A stretch of 40,041 nt of DNA. Origin: Desulfosporosinus sp. GTDB lineage: Bacteria; Campylobacterota; Campylobacteria; Campylobacterales; Arcobacteraceae. A program made the translations under genes and the position numbers. The stretch is from positions 1-40,041 of the forward strand of contig DYPS01000015.1 of assembly GCA_020719775.1 (NCBI GenBank), given 5' to 3'. Each line of letters starts with the position of its first letter. Positions within the stretch are counted from its first letter, which is position 1. Positions 32,595 through 40,041 of the stretch are shown here, piece by piece. Below the pieces are notes generated by a model, which was not told the origin of the DNA, did not search any database, and saw only the letters and a program-made list of their open reading frames with translations.

Positions 32595-33115
32595 CCTCAT
32601 TTATTCAAACTTTATTAATTTATTTCTTGGTATTATCAAAAGCACGAAGAACATGTATTTTGTAAATAATTTTATTAATACTTATCATAAATATTCAATT
32701 ATAAAATGCTGTATTTCCAACAATAAAATGAAACAATTCTAAAAATGCGATTGAAGTAAAATAAAAATACAGCTATTTTATTGAATCATTTGCAAGTCAA
32801 ATATTCGCAATATTTTTAAAAAATTATTGCATTGGCTGCTGCAATATCTATCTCAATAATAAATAGCAATGAAAATGTAATGAAACAAAAAAGGACATAT
32901 ATTTGTTTAGTTATGAATGGCTTTGCTTTTGTATTTAAAAATATTATAAGGCATATTTGATTAGATTCCTTAAAAAATGAAGAATTTTTAAAATATATAA
33001 TTGCTCTGTTGAAAAGCCAGCTTTAAAGCTAACTTTTTTTCATCAGCTGCCTATTATGATAAATTGAATTTGAATTAAGTTTTATTTAATAATATTTGAG
33101 TAAAATATCTTAGAG
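32595..33115. other. Intergenic, no feature seen
   Basis: 521 bp of AT-rich DNA, including several ATAAAAT-like motifs near 32,700-32,770 that could be polyadenylation signals of the upstream gene, and the centrin promoter. No coding or RNA gene was recognised. Confidence 0.5.
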
Positions 33116-33635
33116 ATGTCATTCAACCCCAACGATTACGTTACCCCCTACTGTTCTCTCGAAGAAGTTCTTGAAATCAAGAAAGCTTTCGATTTGTTCG
33201 ATCGCGATTTGGGAGGAGCCATTGATCCTAGAGGTATAACTTTACCTATACAGAATTGAAAGTCGCCATCAACTCCCTTGGTATTGAAGCCAAAGCCCAA
33301 GCTGTCTATCAAATGATTGCTGAGCTTGATAAGGACGGCAGTGGACAAATCGAGTTCCCTGAGTTCATCTACATGATGACCACTCGTCCCTCAGACAACG
33401 AGAGCAGAGATGAAGTTCACAAAGTTTTCATTACCTTCGACAGTCAAAAGACCGGTACTGCTTCAATTATTCAGGATTCATCGCTCTTAAGGATTTGAGA
33501 AAAGTCGCTAAAGATTTGGGTGAACTTACTGATGATACCGTTCTTCAAGAAATGATTGAGAGAGCTGATTTGGACCTCGACAACCTTGTTTCAGAGGAAG
33601 AATTCTACAATTTAATTACCAAAAAAGCCCATTGA
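33116..33635 (+). CDS. Centrin-family EF-hand protein (159 aa, two 20-nt introns)
   Basis: ATG 33116 to TGA 33633-33635, introns 33234-33253 and 33455-33474 (spliced 480 nt). There are four EF-hands in centrin spacing. EF1 (DRDLGGAIDPRE) lacks acidic residues at several ligand positions. EF2 (DKDGSGQIEFPE) is canonical. EF3 (DSQKTGFIALKD) is degenerate. EF4 (DLDLDNLVSEEE) looks functional. EF2 is preceded by VYQMIAELDKDGSGQ and followed by FIYMMTTRP, as in centrin (EFL.MM). The N-terminal tail is short, unlike canonical basal-body centrins. It may be an infraciliary-lattice or contractile-fibre (spasmin/myoneme-type) centrin, plausible in a peritrich but unproven. Third positions are GC-rich, suggesting high expression. 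Confidence 0.88.
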
Positions 33636-33880
33636 TAGTCCATTATCCGCATTTGATTAATCATTCATCTTATAAAACGCACGACTGTCATTAATTCTCA
33701 AACTCAAATTTATCATTTATGAATTTAATCACTACAAAAACCAATTCTGAATTAAATAAATTTGTAAATTGGCAGTAAATGGGTATGATTAAGAACATTT
33801 AATTTGAGTTCAAATAATGTTATTATTTAAGAAAGAAGATATTTTGATGATAGTTATAGATTGGATATATGTAGTAGGGT

Positions 33881-34194
33881 TCATACCAATTATTTTTGAA
33901 GATCATAGATCTTCTTCATTTCCTAAAATAGCTATTTTTCCCTGTAATCTTCGCATTTAAGCCACTTCTTTCTGTATATTTTACAATTCGAAACTGTTTC
34001 ACTCAGTGGAATAGAGTAAACAAAACTATTCTCAAATACTCTTGGATGAGTTCGTACACATGAAATGTAATCTGCATAGTCCTACTGGCAGAAATCCTTA
34101 TATTTATAAGGAATATCCAAGTTATTGATTTAATCTCTGACTATAAACACAATTACTGCGAGTATTTCTTGGATTTTATGTAATCCTTGTCCAT
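33881..34194 (-). CDS. NDUFB7: NDUFB7-like twin CX9C complex I subunit (97 aa, one 20-nt intron)
   Basis: ATG 34194-34192 to TGA 33883-33881, intron 34137-34156 (spliced 294 nt). Two exact CX9C pairs are visible: C-QEDYADYIS-C and C-KIYRKKWLK-C. Both are followed by charged helix, the second by EDYREKELFEEMKK, which matches the C-E-x-x-D-Y context of NDUFB7/B18 in mitochondrial complex I. The protein would be imported by the MIA40 pathway and fold as a disulfide-linked helical hairpin on the intermembrane-space side. Size is near that of other small CX9C proteins. Another twin-CX9C protein is the main alternative. Its start lies 47 bp from the stop of the next gene, in tandem. Confidence 0.75.
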
Positions 34195-34241
34195 TAATAA
34201 TATTTATATTTTAATTCAGAAACAAAATAGCTTCAAATCAA

Positions 34242-36160
34242 TCATTCTTTTTCCACCACTACTATTCTCATATGTGGGTTAGGATCAGGCTTGCCGCTAA
34301 AGAAATCAATTACTCTTCTCATCAACTCATTCCAGTAAGTGGAACTGTATTTTTGAAAATGGTTACCTATTTCGACTATTAAAGCATCTAGACGCTATAT
34401 TCTTCCATCGATATAACATTTTTTGGGATCTGCAATTGAACGGAATTTATGTTCTTATTCAATTACTTTTTAAAAATTCCACAATTATGGAGGTCTTCTC
34501 ATATTTTATCCCTTTTGAGCATTATCCATAGTTTTCATATGTTTCAATGTTTCTGCTGCGCTCTTTAATTATTCGTTTTGTCTTTCTTTTCTTGGGAGCA
34601 TACCATCTCTAATAATTGAATCTTCAATATCTTGATGAACTGCTTTATTGATATGTTTTAACAGTTCAACAGCCTCTTATATAACTTTATTTTTAAACTC
34701 ATCATCACAATAATTTTACCAAATCCAATATCTACCAAGAGCTTCGATCTCTAACTCAAAAGGAGTTTTTTCCTTCTCTTCAACTTTGCTCAGTTTAGAT
34801 TACTGCTTTTGATTGATTGTCAATCCAAATGATTGTTTTGTTTGACTGACATTAGCATTAAAAGTTGAGTTATTCCCAACTTATGATTATTTGTAGCTTA
34901 TCTGAGTTACTCCAAGCAATTTATTATGCTACATTTATTTTTATCTTATTTTTATCTATTTGTCTCTATGATCCCTCATTCTTTGGATTGTTTTAAATGC
35001 AATCAATCGAGGGACTGCAATTTACATTGAATTTGGATCTCTGTTAATAAGATATTTTTCTGCTTGGCCGTTAGCTTTATGAATACAGTTCAACACTTAA
35101 GCTGCAAAATTGATTTGATCTCTTTGAAGTTCATTACCAAAAAATCCTTCAACAATCAAATCCCATTTGATTAAATTGTCATAATCTTTCACAAATTTTT
35201 AATTATTTTCAATTGGAACTTTCCAAAAATTAATACCTGTTGAAAAAAGGGCACATAATCCTTGTTTCATCTTATCAAATGCTTATTTGTAAGGAGTTAA
35301 ATAACAGCTCTAAATTTTGGTCAAGTTAGAGTATGCTAATTTTTTGAAGATATTTCGTGGCTTGATTAAAGTAGTTAGAGGAGGTTTAGGAGGTTATTTA
35401 GGTTATTTTGTATCCTTAAGATCCTTTGCATCCTTTGGGGCATTCAAAATATTTTGAACTTTTTAAAGACAAACACAATATCGATCTACAATTGCATTGT
35501 ATTTAAACTAATGAACGAATTGCTCTTCCTTTGTTGTATATTTCAGTTAATGAAGACAAAGTTTCATATTTATTTCCAAAAGATCTGAAAATGGTTGCAA
35601 CACAATAAGTAATTTTTCCTCATAGATAATTTTGAACGATTTTTTTATGTGAGCCTTCATCAAATTGAAGAATTCAGTAAAACCTTTTTTTAATTATCCT
35701 CTTGATTTGCTATAGTTATCGGCATCGAAATTGTTATCAAGCTGAGTAAATTAAAAAATACATCGTCGATAAGATTGTATACCTTTTTTATTAAAGCTTG
35801 TCTCAAATTATGCTGAGAGTCTCCTTCCACTGGATCAAATTCACATAGAACTCCATCTATAACGCATGGAGGTTATTTATTATCTGATTTTCTTTTTTCT
35901 CCGAAGTAAATACTACGAATCCATTCATGTTCTATCTTTTTGAAGGGAGGTTTGACTTTCATAAAACTCGCCAACTCATAATAATGATCCCATAGTACTT
36001 GATATCTGCCATCGATATCATAATCTTTTGAAGTCTCACTAATGTATTTGAGACCCTTTTGTTATCGATGTGCCTATTAAATCTTGCGCCATTCGTCACT
36101 TTATTTGTAGACTTAGAACTCTTTCTTCTGAGCTTCGAGATCAGGTTTTTTCGGAGGCAT
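34242..36160 (-). CDS. Hypothetical helical protein (632 aa, one 20-nt intron)
   Basis: ATG 36160-36158 to TGA 34244-34242, intron 35742-35761 (spliced 1,899 nt). The N-terminus is basic and charged (MPPKKPDLEAQKKEF, EWRKIEEAHREQKG). It is followed by a cysteine-containing segment (PPCVIDGVLCEFDPVEGDS), a long helical middle, a Pro/Lys linker (KEPKEPPKPPLTTLIKPRN) and a C-terminal region with DPKKCYIDGRIERLDALIVE and MRRVIDFFSGKPDPNPHM. There is no signal peptide, membrane segment, coiled coil of note or catalytic motif. I do not recognise a family. The coding frame is long and unambiguous under the peritrich code. It starts 36 bp downstream of the Ca2+-ATPase stop. Confidence 0.8.
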
Positions 36161-36196
36161 AAATATAACTTATAGAACAAATTAAAAATGAGTATA

Positions 36197-39100
36197 TCAT
36201 ATAAACCCAATAGGAGTTTCAGTTCCTGTTGTGGGTTTGACCATAGGATGAAATTTAACTTCTGGGAATGAGTTAACATTTCGAATCTTAATAACTGCCA
36301 TAGCAGACTGCATTTCTTCTCCCTGTTGTTCTTATCTTTCCCCTTCACATCCCACAGTGACTGATTATTATTGTATGTTTTATCTTTCAATATTGAAGAA
36401 TTTCAATACAAAGTTCACAGGAATGGATATTGATCCCAAAATTAAACAAATAAGCCATTGTTGAGGAGTAAGCCCGTAATTAGAGTAGACATGAAAGGCT
36501 CCACCTGTGAAAGTAATCAACAGAATTTGAAGAACGAATATTGCAATAACTATAATGATAAAAAATTTATTAGTTGTTATTCCACTAAAAATGTTGATTT
36601 CTTCATGATTTTTTCTGCAATTAATGAAATTAAAAATCTGAAGCATGACAAAGGTGTTGAAGACAAATGTTAAATGTCTCGAATAAATATCAGTCTCATC
36701 ATAAACTGATTGATAGTCATATGATCCTGATATTGTAATTAATCTTCCACTTCTGACTGTACCACCGACAACTCCGTTGTGCCATTTCCATTCAGGTTTT
36801 AAAGCAAAAATACCTGAATCATAGGAATCGACATATTCAGGAATAATTTTTTATCCAGCAAATATGACAACTGAGAGAACAATTAATTGAAGAATAGCTT
36901 GTCCTATTATGTGTTTCATCATAGTTTTAGTAATTATATGCTAATTTCTTTTGTGAGGTTTACGCTAAAGTAATTATTCAGTCGGAGTTTAAGTTGCCAA
37001 GGCAAGTGAAGCCAATGTATCCATAATCAAATTTATCCAAAGCATTTGAATAGGGGCCAATATTTGCTGTTTAAGGAGAGCTGCTCCCATTAGAGTAATT
37101 ACAACTGCCACAATATTCACAGTCAGTTGAAATTGAATGAATTTACTAATTGAGTCATAGATGTTACGACCCCACATTACTGCCTTTACAATTGAATTGA
37201 AATTATCATCAAGCAGAATGATAGCTGCTGCTTCTCTGGCCACTTCAGTACCTGAAATACCCATTGCGAAACCTACATCTGCTTTTTTCAAAGCAGGAGC
37301 GTCATTAGTACCATCTCCAGTTACTGCAACAACTTCTCCTCTTTATTTCAAACCAGTAACGAGGGCATATTTATCTTCAGGGCGAGAACGAGCAAGAACA
37401 AATAAACGATCTTTTAGTTTATCAAATTATTCAGCATTTTCAATTGTATCAATTCTAATTTATTTTCCTTCTGCTTATGCCTGTTTTCTGTCCTTTGCAC
37501 AATTGCAAGTTTTGGTTCTACATTTTTTGCACACAACTCCTCCAATTAAATTTATAAAGTCGACTCCTTCCATTACCAAACTATTGTCTCCATCCTTTAT
37601 AATGCCTACATCTCTTGCAATAGCTCGAGCAGTAATAATATTGTCTCCAGTGACCATACGTACTTTAATTCCAGCTCTATGGCATTTAATAATTGCTCCA
37701 GAAACTTCTTTTCGAGGGATATCTTTAACTCCAAATATATTCAGCATGATCAGTTAGGTTTTTTAGATTTAGAAGATACCTTTTTCATCTTTTGTTTCCA
37801 AATCACAAGTTTGACTTACTTTTTTATATGCCAAGCAGAGCGTTCTTAGCGAATTTTCAGCCATTTTTTTAATGGCCTCTTCCATTTTGGCTTTCATTGA
37901 ATGAGAAATGACTTCAATTTTGTTTGTATTTAAATCATGCCATCTATTACAGCAATTCAAAACCATTTCCGAAGCTCCCTTTACAAATAAGTAGTACTCC
38001 TGATCTTTTTATATCAAAACAGACATTCTTTTTCTGGAAGAACTAAAAGGATACTTTAGGATGGTTGGATATTTTTATCTATAATTGTTATAGTTGATTC
38101 CCATCTTTTAGATATATTTCAATAGGGCTATTTCAGTTGATGAACCTTTTTCTTATGGTTGGAGATTAGCAGTGCTATCAACGCAAGTACCTATTTTGAA
38201 CAGTTAAATCCATTATTCATTTTTAGTTAAATCATCAAAGTTCAATTTTTATTTATGAGTATCAATATCGATGATATTTCCATTCCACATCTGAGTCAAA
38301 GTCATCTTATTCATAGTTAAAGTTCCTGTTTTATCTGAACAAATGTTATTAGCTCCTCCCATCGTCTCACAGGCTTACAATTTTCTGACCAAATTATTAT
38401 CATTCAACATTTGCTTCACTGAAACTGCTAAAGATAAAGTCACAGAAAGAGGAAGTCCTTCAGGAATGGCAACTACAATGACTGTTATAGCCAATATAAA
38501 ATAATCAATTATTTATTTTAAATCGTGACCAGTGCTCCAATTTTTATTTATTCCCTTTTCAATTGCGAATCTTACGAGTAAAATAATGAGAATAATTAAA
38601 GCAGAGTAAAGTCCAAATTTACCAATATCCTTTGCTACAGATTATAGCTTCTATTGCAAAGGAGTCATTGTTTCTTCATCTTGGGTCAAAAGTGCTCTGA
38701 TTTTACCAATACAAGAATTTTCTCCAACAACCAGTATAATCATTTTTCCTTATCCAGTTAAAATTTTGGTGCCACTCAGAAGGATAGGAGAAGGAACTTA
38801 ATGCTTTTCACTCAGATTCCTCTCTCCACTTTGTTAAATTTCTGTTTTTTTCTTTATACAATTTTGCAATATGTTTTTATGCAATGGATCAGTTTATCCA
38901 GTCATTGCACTTTCATCTGCAGTAATTTCATTCGATTCTAGGAGAATGGCATCTGCTGGAACCTCCATACCCTCAGAAATATTGACCACATCTCCTACCA
39001 ATACATCATCTTGATGAATTTCCATTAACTCTCCATCACGGCGTATGGTTACTCTTTTTCTTTAATCTGCTACTCCGTTGAGTTGTTGGAATTGCCTTTA

Positions 39101-39529
39101 CTTTGAATAGTTATTGACAGCTGTAACAAGAGCGCAAATAGCAACGGCGATAAGTACTACAAATCCTTCAATCCAAGCTGTTTTTCTGTCAGTTTAATCT
39201 GCTGTGGCAACTTCTACAACAATAGAAAAGATGCTGGCCACGATTAGAATTTTTAAAATAAAATCATCGAGTGCTTCTTTGAAGAGTTAGCAAAAAGATG
39301 ATAAAGGGGCTTGATACTTTTGATTTGTTCCAAACTTAAGCTTCCGTTAATTGATTGATTAAGGTGCAGAAGAAATTCCTTTTTTATCGTTGGTTTTGAG
39401 AGCTGCACAAAGCCAATGAATATCGTTTCCTCTGAGTGTAAGCAGTTCGATTTATTATGCGAAAGTTCTTGTTTGTGCGCTGGATACGATGCTAATTAAA
39501 TGTTCTTTATCGACATCTAGTTCTACCAT
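36197..39529 (-). CDS. Plasma-membrane-type Ca2+-ATPase (P2B, 1,110 aa, intronless)
   Basis: ATG 39529-39527 to TGA 36199-36197, one uninterrupted frame. It pumps Ca2+ out of the cytosol (or into alveolar/contractile-vacuole membranes in ciliates) by ATP hydrolysis. In order: [20 protein letters not shown] (M1), actuator ADESAMTGE (Glu 212 written TAA, 38894-38896), PEGLPLSV (M4), the phosphorylation site [13 protein letters not shown] with Asp399, FVKGASE (ATP binding), [34 protein letters not shown], and [20 protein letters not shown] (M6) typical of PMCA. An unusual Cys-rich insert ([11 protein letters not shown]) follows [12 protein letters not shown]. The C-terminal tail is ~65 residues, shorter than in animal PMCAs. 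It is the last gene before the right telomere. Confidence 0.96.
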
Positions 39530-40004
39530 TTTCTATCTGGTAATTCTATTTATTTTTAAAAGTGATTCCAACAGCAATATGATCTAAAAAGATCATCTCA
39601 AAATTTGAATTTGAATTATCAACACACTCCTAACAAATAATTGGATGTTTAATTTAGGATTGGATTAACTGAAAAATATAAGCTTAAATCAATGATATTT
39701 ATCACATCTTTATATAATTTCATCGCATCTCTGGTAAATTAAATACTCGTCATTTATTTAACTCAAAGCATTCAACAGTTTTCTATGTATGGAGTGCTCA
39801 AGTTAAAAATGATCTTTTACTTCAACAAACGTGATTAGTGATATTAATTTAGTAGGAGAAATTTTATTATGCTAGTTAGCAGTCTTTACTTAAGTATATG
39901 ATTTAAAATATTTTTGATTCAATGCAAATATGGATCAATAAATTTGATTCAAAATCATTTTATAGAAAGCTATTCAATTATTTCATATTTTATGAACAAA
40001 ATAC
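39530..40004. other. Right subtelomeric spacer / Ca2+-ATPase 5' flank
   Basis: 475 bp of AT-rich unique DNA between the ATPase start codon and the telomere. No subtelomeric repeat family or gene is seen. It must contain the ATPase promoter. Confidence 0.55.
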
Positions 40005-40041
40005 GGGGTTGGGGTTGGGGTTGGGGTTGGGGTTGGGGTTG
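40005..40041. repeat. Right telomere, GGGGTT units
   Basis: Six perfect GGGGTT hexamers plus one base run to the end of the window. The G-rich strand ends 3' outward, as required for a telomere. It is the complement of the repeat at the left end, proving that both ends of the molecule are present. Confidence 0.98.

Noticed and set aside
1-40041. Assignment to Tetrahymena or Paramecium because of C4A2 telomeres and TAA/TAG sense codons
   Set aside because: Those genera read TAA/TAG as Gln. Conserved positions here demand Glu, and the introns are shorter than is typical for either.

Overview
The window is a complete, linear ciliate macronuclear chromosome. It begins with seven CCCCAA telomere units (1-42) and ends with six GGGGTT units plus one base (40005-40041). 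Genes read correctly only if TGA is the sole stop and TAA/TAG are sense codons. At invariant family positions these codons fall where GLUTAMATE is required: the Aurora kinase alpha-C Glu and PPE motif, the P-type ATPase TGE, homogentisate dioxygenase LPELGPIG, acyltransferase FIEGTRSR, kinesin KEA and cyclin KFEE. A Gln-rich protein with about 57 Gln codons uses none of them. This is the peritrich nuclear code (table 30), so the host is probably a peritrich (Vorticella-like) ciliate. It is not a Tetrahymena/Paramecium-type TAA/TAG=Gln ciliate.

I reconstruct 26 protein genes and one intron-containing tRNA-Tyr, covering about 81% of the sequence. Fourteen genes carry 22 tiny introns: twenty of 20 nt, one of 21 and one of 22. 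Almost all are GTA...(T/C)AG. Every reconstructed coding length is a multiple of three after intron removal. Intergenic gaps are often 40-120 bp, including three divergent promoters of 56-78 bp.

Layout. 0.2-3.7 kb: secreted protein, MIR-domain protein, Aurora-like kinase (minus), clathrin light chain. 3.7-5.9 kb: sparse region with one 61-aa protein. 5.9-13.7 kb: double-OB-fold nucleic-acid-binding protein (minus), a 1,073-aa Cys-rich/discoidin-like secreted protein, coiled-coil protein, Gly/Asn/Gln-rich CXXC protein and a C2H2 protein. 13.7-20.3 kb: kinesin-9 (KIF6-like), second C2H2 protein, homogentisate 1,2-dioxygenase, POC1. 20.8-26.8 kb: SAPS-like PP6 subunit, stomatin-like protein, SF-assemblin-like protein, orphan, mitotic cyclin. 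26.9-31.5 kb: bifunctional fatty acyl-CoA reductase/acyltransferase ending in the peroxisomal signal SKL, tRNA-Tyr, CFAP97-like protein. 31.9-39.5 kb: secreted orphan, centrin, NDUFB7-like complex I subunit, 632-aa orphan, and a plasma-membrane-type Ca2+-ATPase next to the right telomere.

There are no bacterial operons, CRISPR arrays or intact mobile elements. Functionally the chromosome is housekeeping, with many basal-body, cilium and mitosis genes (Aurora, KIF6-like kinesin, POC1, SF-assemblin, cyclin, CFAP97-like, centrin). Family calls come from motifs read by eye. No database search was possible.
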